20,490 nt of DNA from an uncultured Collinsella sp. (GCA_900553935.1 USFK01000009.1:1-20490); one strand, 5' to 3'; positions 1-8,515 are shown, counted from the first letter of the stretch. The notes: generated from the letters alone by a model not told the origin. Program-made: numbers and translations.

Positions 1-1061
<1,061 letters not shown>

Positions 1062-1465
1062 AAATATTCTGGGCTTCGAGCCCGTCCGGTCCTCTCAGTC
1101 CATCGCTGATCGGTTCCGTTCGATTCATATGGTTTAAGTATAGGAAAAGGAATTTCTCGGGGCCGCCTCTCGGCGGCCTTGCGAAAAACAAATCCAAGTT
1201 AGACCATTTCAAATGGTTCGATGTCTGCCCGGATGCGACACTGAATGTGTCCATCCTCGCAGTATCCGGTTCTCAAGGTGCACGCCTGGCGGCTGATCCG
1301 GTCCGACCGGGCCGCGCGGCAAGGAGATATATTGCCAGACCGGAGGGGCGCCGGGGGCGGGAATCTGGGTGTACACATTTCCTACACAATTTGGGATCCG
1401 ACTAACGTTTGCCAGCCGTTAACTACCGCTCACCGAGCATCTCTTTATATAAGGCAGTCTCATGG
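1062..1465 (-). promoter_or_regulatory. rRNA operon leader / promoter region with hairpins
   Basis: This 404-bp gene-free stretch lies between the mutase stop and the 16S 5' end and must hold the rRNA promoter and leader. In transcription order it has a TATATAA-type AT-rich box (about 1444-1451), a conserved-looking leader motif CTTGAGAACCGGATACT (1277-1261), and an imperfect long hairpin around 1227-1270. Then come a palindrome with 7-bp arms (1203-1217), a GGCCGCC/GGCGGCC hairpin (1161-1178) and a small GGGCT/AGCCC hairpin (1071-1083) next to the mature end. The TTGAGAAC motif resembles the leader elements placed before 16S genes in other actinobacteria, which are linked to antitermination and processing. 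I could not place a convincing -35/-10 pair, and there is no plausible protein gene. Confidence 0.7.
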
Positions 1466-2866
1466 TTAAAGCGGATACGTTCCCCTAGCTAAAGCACAGC
1501 CAGCATCGAGCAACTCATCACGTTCTTCCACCGAGAACCCCTCGGCGTAGACGCGCACCACTGGTTCGGTCCCGCTAGGACGGACCAGCAGCCACGTGTC
1601 ATCCTCGAATGCCAAACGCAAGCCATCCATATGACTAACGTTTTGCGGCACCTTGCCACAAATCGACTTGGGGTTTACGCCCGGCAGCAGCGTTCGTAAC
1701 GTTTCGGCATCTTCGGCCTCAAGGCGCAAATCGCGTCGACCGTAACTCGTCTTACCAAAACTGTCCTCGAGTTGGTCGACCAGAACGCCCAAAGGCGCGT
1801 CCGTCTTTGCCATAAGCTCACACAGAATCAGACAGGCGAGGATTCCATCGCGCTCGGGCATATGCGCGGCGATGCCGATACCACCGGCTTCTTCGCCGCC
1901 CATGAGGACGCCGCCCTTCTTCATCTCCGCCGCTATATATTTGAAACCGACTGGTTTGACGGTCACGCGGCAGCCAAGCGCCTCGGCAATGCGACGCACG
2001 AGCGTCGAGCACGAAAGATTGACGACGACGCGCCCCTCCAAATTACGAAATTGAACCAAGTCGCCCAAAACGAGCGCCATGATCTGATGCGGATGTATAT
2101 ATCTGCCGCGCTCGTCAACCGCGCCGATACGGTCGGCGTCGCCGTCGGTCACCAGGCCAGCGCAAGCTCCGTCCTCGATAACCGTATGCTCGCAAGCGTC
2201 CACCCACGGCTCAACGGGGTCGGGGCAGATATCTTCTTGGTCAGGCGCCTGCCCGGCGTGAATCTCGTGCACCTCAACGCCAAGCTCGCGCAGCAAGTCG
2301 GCTAGATAGCCCTGGGCTGCGCCGCCCATGGGGTCAACAACCACGCGCAGGTGCGCGGCGCGGATGGCTTCGGCATCGACAAACGATGCCACCGCTTGCA
2401 TATAGTCAGGAATGATATCCGCGGTGCGATATTGCCCCTCGATCCCCATTGGCTCGGGAGCCATGGTCTCTTCGAGCTCTTCGATGACATCCTGGTTGGC
2501 GGTCGAGCCGTCACCCATGCGAATCTTGAGACACAGATAACCCTGCGGATGATGGGACCCCGTCACCATGAGCGCGCCGCACGCCTCACCGTCATACGCC
2601 GCCGCCCACGTAAGGGCGGGGGTCGGAACAGGCCGAGATGCGAGCACTGCGTCCAATCCGTGAGCGGCAAGCACGCCTGCCGCAAGCTCAGCAAACTCGC
2701 GCGCCTGCGGCCGGGTGTCGAACCCTATATATACTGTTTTGCCGGGATTGATCTTTTGCCACAACTCGCCGACGGCATCGGCAATGCGGGCAACGTTGTC
2801 GACGGTAAAGTCGTCGTCGACGCGGGCGCGCCAACCGTCAGTTCCAAAATGAATTATCGCGCACAC
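1466..2866 (-). CDS. Phosphoglucomutase/phosphomannomutase family protein
   Basis: This is an alpha-D-phosphohexomutase of 466 residues, moving phosphate between C1 and C6 of a hexose such as glucose or mannose for glycogen, nucleotide-sugar or envelope precursor supply. The N-terminus HFGTDGWRA is the family's opening motif. The phosphoserine loop is TGSHHP (Ser104; the usual form is TASHNP), the Mg-binding loop is DGDADR, the sugar-binding loop is GGEEAGG, and the C-terminal phosphate-binding motif is RPSGTEP. I chose the GTG at 2866 because a GAGG ribosome-binding site sits 7 nt upstream and the family motif begins six residues in. An in-frame start at 2950 would add 28 unrelated residues. 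The gene ends about 405 bp before the 16S gene in the same direction, and no terminator is obvious between them. Substrate preference (glucose or mannose) cannot be read from sequence alone. Confidence 0.93.
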   Translation of the reverse strand: MCAIIHFGTDGWRARVDDDFTVDNVARIADAVGELWQKINPGKTVYIGFDTRPQAREFAELAAGVLAAHGLDAVLASRPVPTPALTWAAAYDGEACGALMVTGSHHPQGYLCLKIRMGDGSTANQDVIEELEETMAPEPMGIEGQYRTADIIPDYMQAVASFVDAEAIRAAHLRVVVDPMGGAAQGYLADLLRELGVEVHEIHAGQAPDQEDICPDPVEPWVDACEHTVIEDGACAGLVTDGDADRIGAVDERGRYIHPHQIMALVLGDLVQFRNLEGRVVVNLSCSTLVRRIAEALGCRVTVKPVGFKYIAAEMKKGGVLMGGEEAGGIGIAAHMPERDGILACLILCELMAKTDAPLGVLVDQLEDSFGKTSYGRRDLRLEAEDAETLRTLLPGVNPKSICGKVPQNVSHMDGLRLAFEDDTWLLVRPSGTEPVVRVYAEGFSVEERDELLDAGCALARGTYPL

Positions 2867-2906
2867 GCGCAGACACCTCACAGTGTTTGGATCATGGTAC
2901 GCATGA

Positions 2907-2933
2907 GGTATACCCGCGATACACACTCGGCAA
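2907..2933 (-). promoter_or_regulatory. Possible promoter of the phosphohexomutase gene
   Basis: TTGCCG (2933-2928) and TATACC (2912-2907) are separated by 15 bp and lie about 40 bp upstream of the GTG start. The spacing is short and the -10 box is imperfect, so this is tentative. Just upstream is a palindrome, CATTTG-GG-CAAATG (2955-2968), which could be an operator. Confidence 0.35.
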
Positions 2934-2990
2934 CCTGCCGGCACCAGCATTCACCATTTGGGCAAATGCTGCCGAGGACATGCAAGCAAT

Positions 2991-3015
2991 AAAAAAACCG
3001 CCCCGTATGGAGCGG
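2991..3015 (-). terminator. Intrinsic terminator of the methyltransferase gene
   Basis: On the minus strand, CCGCTCC, a 4-nt loop and GGGCGG-containing GGGGCGG form a 7-bp stem (one G-U pair), followed directly by seven U residues. It lies 10 nt after the stop codon at 3025 and insulates the downstream mutase gene. Confidence 0.9.
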
Positions 3016-3024
3016 TTTTGCCCT

Positions 3025-3918
3025 TTATATATCGAGCGCCTCGGCCATCGCTGCCGTAGTGATTGCCGTGGTTCCACAGCAACTGCCCACCATTGCGGCA
3101 CCGGCATGTCTCCATTCGATGCATGCGCGCGCGAAAGCTTCAGGGTTCTCGTGCCATACGGGGCCATCCTGAGTCTGGACCGGATCGCCCACGTTGGGAC
3201 GCACCGTGACGGGAGTAGTCGCCGATGCAACCATCCTGGGCACCGCCGCGTTCGCGGCCGCAAGCGAACAGCAATTAACACCAACCGAGTTTGCGCCGTG
3301 TTTTTCGGCGTACAAAACGGCTGCCTCGATGTTGAGGCCATCGCCCAACAGGTCGCCTTTGTCATCAACGACAAAACTCACCAGGACAGGCATGCCGTCA
3401 GCGGCATCTCGAGCGCCGGCAAGCATGGGCTGCAAATTACGGATAGACGTCACCGTCTCGATCAGCAGACCATCAACACCAGCATTGAGTAAGGCGTGCG
3501 CCTGTTCGCGCGCAATGCCTCGGATCTCACGAAACTCGGCAGAGTCCTCGGCAAACCACTCAATACCGATCGGACCCATCGAGCCCAGCAGCAGCTGAGG
3601 GTGCGCCTGGCGGGCATCGTCGACGGCCCCGCGATTGACCTCCGCCACGGACGGCGCAATCTGGTCGTGCTTGAGGGCATAGCTTGATGCCTGAAAGGTA
3701 TTGGTAATGAGTACCTGCGCGCCGGCGGCGACATACAAGCGATGGATACGAGAAACGGTCTGCGGCTCTGCCAGATTCCAAAACGCCGGTGGAATATCGG
3801 CGGCATCGTACTCACTCAACAGAACACTGCCCATGGGGCCCTGCGCCAACAAGGTCTCGCTCGACAAGCGGCGCGTAAGTTCCTCGGCACCAAAGCGGTT
3901 GTAATAACTCGTATCCAT
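3025..3918 (-). CDS. Homocysteine S-methyltransferase family protein
   Basis: This 297-residue protein is one S-methyl_trans barrel, as in the N-terminal domain of MetH, in BHMT and in MmuM. The family moves a methyl group to homocysteine sulfur to make methionine, using a zinc held by three cysteines. The expected ligands are present: Cys216 in GVNCC, and Cys280-Cys281 in GSCCGT. The acidic LLIET motif (Glu154) is also kept. The first motif, normally DGAMGT with a homocysteine-binding Asp, reads QGPMGS here, so that Asp is Gln27. Cobalamin and folate domains are absent from this gene, so the methyl donor is unknown (S-methylmethionine, betaine, or a partner protein). The start ATG has a GGGA site 5 nt upstream. 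It lies 10 nt behind the metal-regulator gene and is probably cotranscribed with it. Confidence 0.88.
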   Translation of the reverse strand: MDTSYYNRFGAEELTRRLSSETLLAQGPMGSVLLSEYDAADIPPAFWNLAEPQTVSRIHRLYVAAGAQVLITNTFQASSYALKHDQIAPSVAEVNRGAVDDARQAHPQLLLGSMGPIGIEWFAEDSAEFREIRGIAREQAHALLNAGVDGLLIETVTSIRNLQPMLAGARDAADGMPVLVSFVVDDKGDLLGDGLNIEAAVLYAEKHGANSVGVNCCSLAAANAAVPRMVASATTPVTVRPNVGDPVQTQDGPVWHENPEAFARACIEWRHAGAAMVGSCCGTTAITTAAMAEALDI

Positions 3919-3928
3919 ACATATCCCG

Positions 3929-4351
3929 CTATTCCTCGACGCTGATTCCCTGTTTTTCGAGATAGGCGAGCCAGCGGTTCATCGTGTCCTCGGATAGCGC
4001 ATGCTCCATCATGCAGGCCTCGGAATCGGCTCGCTCAAATTCGACACCGAGCTCCTGAACCAAAAACGTGCGGACGAGGCGATGACGGTACCAGATAGCC
4101 GTGCCAACCTCGCGGCCGCGATCGGTCAGGACTACCTTGCCGTAGTGCGATTGCTCGACAAGCTCGGATGCCTTGAGCGCCGAAACCGCTTTATTGACCG
4201 ATGCCTTGGAGACGCCAAGGCGCTGCGCGATGTCGACCGATCGCACGCCGTTGGTTTCCCCCTCTTCGCTTTCAATGCGAACCATGCACTCCAAGTAGTC
4301 TTCGTTCGCCACCGTCAGATGTAGTTCGCGCGAGCTATTTGTCGTATCCAT
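3929..4351 (-). CDS. DtxR/MntR-family metal-dependent transcriptional regulator
   Basis: This is a 140-residue repressor of the short MntR type. It has an N-terminal winged helix-turn-helix (about 15-80; recognition helix near SKASVNKAVSAL) and a dimerisation/metal-binding domain (about 85-125), with no C-terminal SH3-like domain. Aligned to B. subtilis MntR, the ligand positions are Asp18 and Glu21 (EDYLE), His90 (YRHR), Cys113 where MntR has Glu99, Glu116 and His117 (CMMEH). The Cys at that position is the DtxR/IdeR pattern, so the site is a hybrid and could sense Mn, Fe or another metal. I chose the ATG at 4351, with GGAAG just upstream; an earlier in-frame ATG at 4372 has no visible site. 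It heads a two-gene unit with the methyltransferase and is divergent from pepT; the palindrome between them is a likely self-operator. Confidence 0.9.
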   Translation of the reverse strand: MDTTNSSRELHLTVANEDYLECMVRIESEEGETNGVRSVDIAQRLGVSKASVNKAVSALKASELVEQSHYGKVVLTDRGREVGTAIWYRHRLVRTFLVQELGVEFERADSEACMMEHALSEDTMNRWLAYLEKQGISVEE

Positions 4352-4382
4352 GATCTTCCGTCCCTTCTGCATTCAATGGCTG

Positions 4383-4388
4383 ATTCTA
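4383..4388 (-). promoter_or_regulatory. Candidate -10 box for the regulator gene
   Basis: TAGAAT on the minus strand lies 32 nt before the chosen ATG. The -35 position would fall on the left arm of the palindrome at 4405-4424, where there is no good TTGACA match, as is common for regulated promoters. Tentative. Confidence 0.4.
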
Positions 4389-4404
4389 CCCCATCCAAGC
4401 GTCG

Positions 4405-4424
4405 CGGTATGCCGTGGCATACCG
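4405..4424. promoter_or_regulatory. Perfect palindrome, candidate metal-regulator operator
   Basis: CGGTATGCC-GT-GGCATACCG has two perfect 9-bp arms around a 2-bp centre. It sits in the 120-bp divergent promoter region between the DtxR/MntR-type regulator and pepT. It lies just upstream of an extended -10 for pepT and over the -35 position for the regulator gene. Size and symmetry suit a dimeric DtxR-family operator, but the sequence is not a known MntR or DtxR box that I recognise. That the neighbouring regulator binds here is inference. Confidence 0.65.
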
Positions 4425-4433
4425 TGCTAGAGT
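4425..4433 (+). promoter_or_regulatory. Candidate extended -10 for pepT
   Basis: TGCTAGAGT combines an extended TG motif with a TAGAGT hexamer 38 nt before the pepT ATG. No good -35 is seen; that position lies inside the palindrome just upstream. Confidence 0.45.
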
Positions 4434-4471
4434 TCTTGTTGCACACGACGACCAAGATTGGAGCGGTCTTT

Positions 4472-5719
4472 ATGGAAAACACCACCACGGACCCCGATGT
4501 CCTCGAGCGCTTTTTGCGCTACGTCCAGATCAACACGCAGTCCGAGGATGCAAACTGCGACCAGGTACCCTCGAGCGTCGTTCAGTTTGACCTTGCCAAC
4601 GTGCTGGCTGAAGAGCTGCGCGAGCTTGGTGCGGAAGATGCCCACGTGACCGAGCGTGCCTATGTCTGCGCGCATATCCCCGCAAGTGCGGGCGCTGAGG
4701 ACAAGCCCGCCCTTGGCCTGATCGCCCATCTCGACACCACCGAAGTTGCACCGGGCGCCGGCGTGAAGCCGCACATCGTACACTACGAAGGCGGCGACCT
4801 GGTCTGCGGCACGGTTGACGGTAAGCCCGTTGCCATGAGTACCGCCAAGCTTCCCGCCCTGAACGACCTCGCGGGTGAGGACCTGGTCTGCAGCGATGGC
4901 ACCACGCTGCTGGGCGCGGACGACAAGGCAGGCGTCGCCGAGATCATGTCGCTTGTCGCGCGTATCGCTCAGGACCCCTCTCTGCCCCATCCCGCACTCG
5001 GCATTTGCTTCTGCCCTGACGAGGAGATCGGTCACGGAGCCGAGCTGTTGGATATCGATACCTTTGGCTGCAAGTACGCCTACACGGTCGACGGCGGCCC
5101 CATCGGCGAGCTGGAGTGGGAGTGCTTTAACGCCGCCGAGGCGACCATCCGCTTTGAGGGCCAGTCCATCCACCCGGGCGACGCCAAGGGCCGTATGGTC
5201 AACGCAGGCAATCTGTTCTGCGACTTCAACGCGTTGCTCCCCTACGTGCAGCGCCCGGAGTATACGGAAGGCTACGAGGGCTTTTATCACCTTGAGGGTG
5301 TATCTGCAACCGTCGATCACGCCACAGCGCGCTATATCGTCCGCGACCATGACGCAGCCAAGTTCCAGCAGAAACTCGACCTTATTGATGCCGCCGCCTC
5401 GATGCTCAACCAGCGCTTGGGTGACAAGCGCGTGACGGTCGAGATTAAGCAGCAGTATCGAAATATGGCCGAGATCGTTCGTGACTATCCCGAGCTTATT
5501 GACGTTGCCAAGGAAGCCTACCTTGCCTGCGGCGTTGAGCCCCAAGTGCTGCCGATTCGCGGCGGCACCGACGGCGCGCAGCTGTCGTTCCGCGGTCTGC
5601 CCTGCCCCAACCTTTCCACCGGCGGCTATTGCTACCACGGCGTCAACGAGTTTGTCCCGGTCAGTTCGCTCGTCAAGATGACCGACGTCCTGCAGGAGCT
5701 CGTCGCCCGTTTCGCATAA
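4472..5719 (+). CDS. pepT: Peptidase T (zinc tripeptidase)
   Basis: This cytoplasmic M20-family aminopeptidase of 415 residues removes the N-terminal residue from tripeptides for amino-acid recovery. Visible motifs are HLDTTE (zinc ligand His86 and Asp88), GADDKAG (bridging Asp150), the catalytic DEEIGHG (Glu184-Glu185), YTVDGGP (Asp207, zinc ligand), the dimerisation/lid segment starting near HPGDAKG, and the C-terminal YHGVNEF (His389, zinc ligand). The length is normal for PepT. I chose the ATG at 4472, with GGAG 8 nt upstream, over a longer frame beginning at 4376, whose extra 32 residues overlap the promoter palindrome and match nothing in the family. It is transcribed away from the metal regulator, so shared control through the palindrome is possible. 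A strong terminator follows 26 nt after the stop. Confidence 0.96.
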   Translation: MENTTTDPDVLERFLRYVQINTQSEDANCDQVPSSVVQFDLANVLAEELRELGAEDAHVTERAYVCAHIPASAGAEDKPALGLIAHLDTTEVAPGAGVKPHIVHYEGGDLVCGTVDGKPVAMSTAKLPALNDLAGEDLVCSDGTTLLGADDKAGVAEIMSLVARIAQDPSLPHPALGICFCPDEEIGHGAELLDIDTFGCKYAYTVDGGPIGELEWECFNAAEATIRFEGQSIHPGDAKGRMVNAGNLFCDFNALLPYVQRPEYTEGYEGFYHLEGVSATVDHATARYIVRDHDAAKFQQKLDLIDAAASMLNQRLGDKRVTVEIKQQYRNMAEIVRDYPELIDVAKEAYLACGVEPQVLPIRGGTDGAQLSFRGLPCPNLSTGGYCYHGVNEFVPVSSLVKMTDVLQELVARFA

Positions 5720-5745
5720 GCCTGGCTGCATAAGCCCAAAAGACG

Positions 5746-5783
5746 AACCGCCCCGTCCTCTACAGAGAGCGGGGCGGTTTTTG
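5746..5783 (+). terminator. Intrinsic terminator of pepT
   Basis: AACCGCCCCG and CGGGGCGGTT form a perfect 10-bp stem around a 14-nt loop that contains a small CTCT/AGAG inner pairing. A run of U follows on the plus strand. Confidence 0.92.
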
Positions 5784-5858
5784 ATACAAGGGGAGTAGTC
5801 AACATCGCAGGTTGAGCCAACGTCAGCGAGCGACGTCCAAGGCGAACAAGTTGGCATG

Positions 5859-5900
5859 AAAAAGGCAGGGCATTGACCTTCTGGTCATGCCCTGCCTTTT
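5859..5900. terminator. Bidirectional terminator between pepT and the LCP gene
   Basis: A long stem (GGCAGGGCAT against ATGCCCTGCC, with an inner GACC-TTCT-GGTC and one bulged T) is flanked by A5 on the left and T4 on the right. It can therefore work in both directions. It lies about 70 nt past the stop of the LCP gene and beyond the pepT terminator, so it separates the convergent units. Confidence 0.88.
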
Positions 5901-5942
5901 GAATGACAAATTGTCGCCTTGGGCGGCGCGCAGCGTCGAGTC

Positions 5943-5970
5943 GTTACGGCGTTTGGTAAAACGCCGTAAC
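5943..5970 (-). repeat. 12-bp perfect hairpin touching the LCP stop codon
   Basis: GTTACGGCGTTT and AAACGCCGTAAC pair perfectly around a 4-nt loop. The hairpin abuts the stop codon of the LCP gene and has no U tract, so it is not an ordinary terminator. It may protect the 3' end of the murA-LCP mRNA, with the real terminator at 5859-5900. Confidence 0.75.
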
Positions 5971-7206
5971 TTAGTAGTTGGCCTCGTAACCGTTGCCGTC
6001 GCCGGTGGGCTCTTCGTAGTAGTCCGAATCGCTCGAATCGCTTGAGTCATCGGAATCGTCAGAGCCGACCGATGAGGTTGCGGTACCGTTTGCGTAGTCG
6101 TCAGACGTGTTGTTGCTGAGGTCACCGATCGTAGAGCTGGAGCCGTCGGAAAGACCCATGGTGTTGGGACCCTTGGGATCCTTGCCGGCATCGACGCGCT
6201 CCATCATTTCCTTGAGCTCGTCCTCGTAGACAAAGACATAGCTCACGCCGTCGATCATGGTGCTGTCGTCGGCGTACGAGGGCAGGTTGGCCGAGTAGAT
6301 ACCGTCGACATCCATACCGCGCATGGCATTGACCGTAGCCACGATATCCTGAACGCTCATATCGGTTACGAGCATATCGGACAGCGAATTAACCAGGCCA
6401 AAGATCTTCGTGGCATCGAAGTTATTGAGAATCTGGTTGGCAAGGGCGCCAAGCACCTGACGCTGGTGGCGCATGCGCGTGTAATCGCCGTCGGCATAGG
6501 TGTAGCGGCAGCGGGCATAGGTAAGGGCGGTGGCACCGTCCATATGCTGCTGGCCAGCGGTAATCTTAATATCCAGGTGCTCGGGGTCGTCAACATCATC
6601 GGTTGCGTTAATGTCGATACCGCCAACCGAATCAATCAGTGCCTGCATACCGTCGAAGCTGACCTCGGCATAGTGGGAAATCTGAACACCGCACAGCTCG
6701 TTGACCGCCTCGACCATGGCCTCGGCGCCGCCAACGGTATGGCAGGCGTTGATCTTCATGGTCTCGCCCTTGTACTCGACCTTGGTGTCGCGCGGAACGG
6801 AAATGAGCGTCGCCTGCTTTTGCGTGGGGTCGATGCGTGCCAGGATAATCGAGTCGGCACGATACGTATCCTCGCCCGGACGGCCGTCGGTGCCAAGAAG
6901 CAGCACGTAGAACGGATCCTTTGCCTCATCGGTGTCAACCAGAACCCGACGCAGATTGTCGGTAATGACATTAGAATCGCCGAGCTTGCCCATAATGGTG
7001 GCAAACCACAGGCCGGCAGCGGTAGTGGCACTCAGCAGCACGCCAAGCACGACAATGAGCGCGACGTGACGAATCGTGTGGCTACGACGACGTTGGCGAG
7101 CGCGCTCGGAATAGCGAGCCACGTTATCGCGACTGTAGATCTTGGCCTGCGCACCAGTTGAGGGTCTTCGGGTGGTGGTATCCGCGAGGGGCTTTTTATT
7201 AAACAT
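5971..7206 (-). CDS. LytR-CpsA-Psr (LCP) family cell-wall ligase
   Basis: This is a membrane-anchored, extracellular phosphotransferase that attaches wall polymers such as teichoic acids or glycans from lipid carriers to peptidoglycan. The protein has 411 residues: an Arg-rich cytoplasmic N-terminus (about 1-47), one membrane segment (about 48-70), then the LCP domain (about 100-270). The domain shows LLLGTDGR (catalytic Asp/Arg loop), YRADS, and SVPRDTK with its conserved Arg. Past about residue 355 is a low-complexity acidic tail rich in Ser and Asp, ending in Tyr/Glu/Gly. The ATG at 7206 has AGG 6 nt upstream; a TTG six bases earlier is also in frame. It starts 12 nt after the murA stop, so the two genes are probably cotranscribed. 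Which polymer it transfers cannot be told. Confidence 0.92.
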   Translation of the reverse strand: MFNKKPLADTTTRRPSTGAQAKIYSRDNVARYSERARQRRRSHTIRHVALIVVLGVLLSATTAAGLWFATIMGKLGDSNVITDNLRRVLVDTDEAKDPFYVLLLGTDGRPGEDTYRADSIILARIDPTQKQATLISVPRDTKVEYKGETMKINACHTVGGAEAMVEAVNELCGVQISHYAEVSFDGMQALIDSVGGIDINATDDVDDPEHLDIKITAGQQHMDGATALTYARCRYTYADGDYTRMRHQRQVLGALANQILNNFDATKIFGLVNSLSDMLVTDMSVQDIVATVNAMRGMDVDGIYSANLPSYADDSTMIDGVSYVFVYEDELKEMMERVDAGKDPKGPNTMGLSDGSSSTIGDLSNNTSDDYANGTATSSVGSDDSDDSSDSSDSDYYEEPTGDGNGYEANY

Positions 7207-7218
7207 AGGCAACCTGTA

Positions 7219-8502
7219 TTAGTAGATGACGGGATCGGGGACGGTAGCATGCTCGACATGCGCGCCGAGCGCCTGCAGCTTTTCGACAAACTGCTCGTAG
7301 CCGCGCTTGATGTGATGGATAGCCGAAACCTCGGTCGTCCCGTCGGCGATCAAGCCCGCTACGACGAGGGCCGCTCCGCCACGCAGATCGGGCGAGGTAA
7401 CCTGTGCGCCCGAGAAGCCCTTGACGCCATGAATCATGGCATGATGGCTCTCGATACGAATGTCGGCACCCATGCGCACCAGCTCAGAGGCAAACATAAA
7501 GCGATTCTCGAAGATGTTCTCGGTAATAACGGAACTGCCGTCGGCAAGGGCGGAGAGCACCATAATCTGCGCCTGCATGTCGGTCGGGAAGCCGGGGAAC
7601 GGAAGCGTCTGGATGTCGACCGGCTTGATATGCTCGGCACGGTTCACATGGACGCCATCCTCGACGCGCTCGCAGTCGATACCCATGAGCTCCATCTTCT
7701 TGAGCACCATGCCCAAGTGAATGGGGCAAAAGCCCGTGACATCGACACCGCGATCGTCTGCCATCAACGCACCGGCGACGATAAAGGTACCGGCCTCGAT
7801 GCGGTCGCCCACTACGCGATGGGTAACAGGATACAGCTCTTCCACGCCCTCGATGGTCACGACAGGCGTACCGGCGCCAACAATCTTGGCGCCCATTTCG
7901 TTGAGCATGTTGGCGAGATCGACGATCTCGGGCTCGCGGGCGGCATTGTCGATAACCGTGGTGCCCTGCGCGCGCACGGAGGCCATGATGAGGTTCTCGG
8001 TCGCACCGACGCTGGCGAACTCGAGCGTGACGGTGGTGCCGCGCAGGCCCTGAGGCGCGCTGGCGTTGATATAGCCGTGGGCGGTATCAAACTCGACGCC
8101 CAGGGCCTCAAGACCAAGAATGTGCATATCGATCTTGCGAGCACCCAGATTGCAGCCGCCCGGCATGGCGATCTTGGCGCGATGGAAGCGACCCAGCAGG
8201 GGCCCCATGACGGCGGTGGAAGCACGCATCTTGGCAACGAGCTCGTAGGGGGCCTCCCAGGAATCGACCTGAGAGGTATCAATCTCGAGCGTGTGCTCGT
8301 CGAGAACATCGATCGTAGCGCCCATGCCCTTGAGCACCTTGCCCATCACGTGGACATCGGAAATATCGGGCACGTTCTGCAGCGTCGTCTTGCCCGGCGC
8401 CAGAAGCGTTGCCGCCATGAGTTTGAGCGCGGAGTTCTTAGCACCCGAGACGGGCACGGAGCCTCCGATGGCGTGGCCACCCTCAACGCGGATAATATCC
8501 AA
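7219..8502 (-). CDS. murA: UDP-N-acetylglucosamine 1-carboxyvinyltransferase
   Basis: MurA adds enolpyruvate from PEP to UDP-GlcNAc, the first committed step of peptidoglycan synthesis, in the cytoplasm. The 427-residue length is normal. Seen are the N-terminal SGAKNSALK (Lys22, Asn23 substrate binding), KMRAS (Arg93), the active-site loop GGCNLGAR with Cys117 (the residue fosfomycin attacks, so the enzyme is expected to be sensitive), and FPGFPTDMQAQ. The start is a TTG at 8502, with AAAGGG 7 nt upstream; no ATG or GTG start fits. The ribosome-binding site lies only a few bases past the U tract of the atp terminator, leaving no room for a normal promoter between them. It is followed by the LCP ligase gene, which also serves the cell wall. 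Confidence 0.97.
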   Translation of the reverse strand: MDIIRVEGGHAIGGSVPVSGAKNSALKLMAATLLAPGKTTLQNVPDISDVHVMGKVLKGMGATIDVLDEHTLEIDTSQVDSWEAPYELVAKMRASTAVMGPLLGRFHRAKIAMPGGCNLGARKIDMHILGLEALGVEFDTAHGYINASAPQGLRGTTVTLEFASVGATENLIMASVRAQGTTVIDNAAREPEIVDLANMLNEMGAKIVGAGTPVVTIEGVEELYPVTHRVVGDRIEAGTFIVAGALMADDRGVDVTGFCPIHLGMVLKKMELMGIDCERVEDGVHVNRAEHIKPVDIQTLPFPGFPTDMQAQIMVLSALADGSSVITENIFENRFMFASELVRMGADIRIESHHAMIHGVKGFSGAQVTSPDLRGGAALVVAGLIADGTTEVSAIHHIKRGYEQFVEKLQALGAHVEHATVPDPVIY

Positions 8503-8515
8503 GGTCTACCCTTTC

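Noticed and set aside
1441..3030. Repeated TATATA motifs in and around the mutase gene
   Set aside because: Most lie in codons such as those for Tyr-Ile within the mutase, and they lack a shared spacing or partner element.
4427..5857. A 476-codon minus-strand open frame opposite pepT
   Set aside because: Shadow of pepT; it would also read through the pepT terminator and has no recognised motif.
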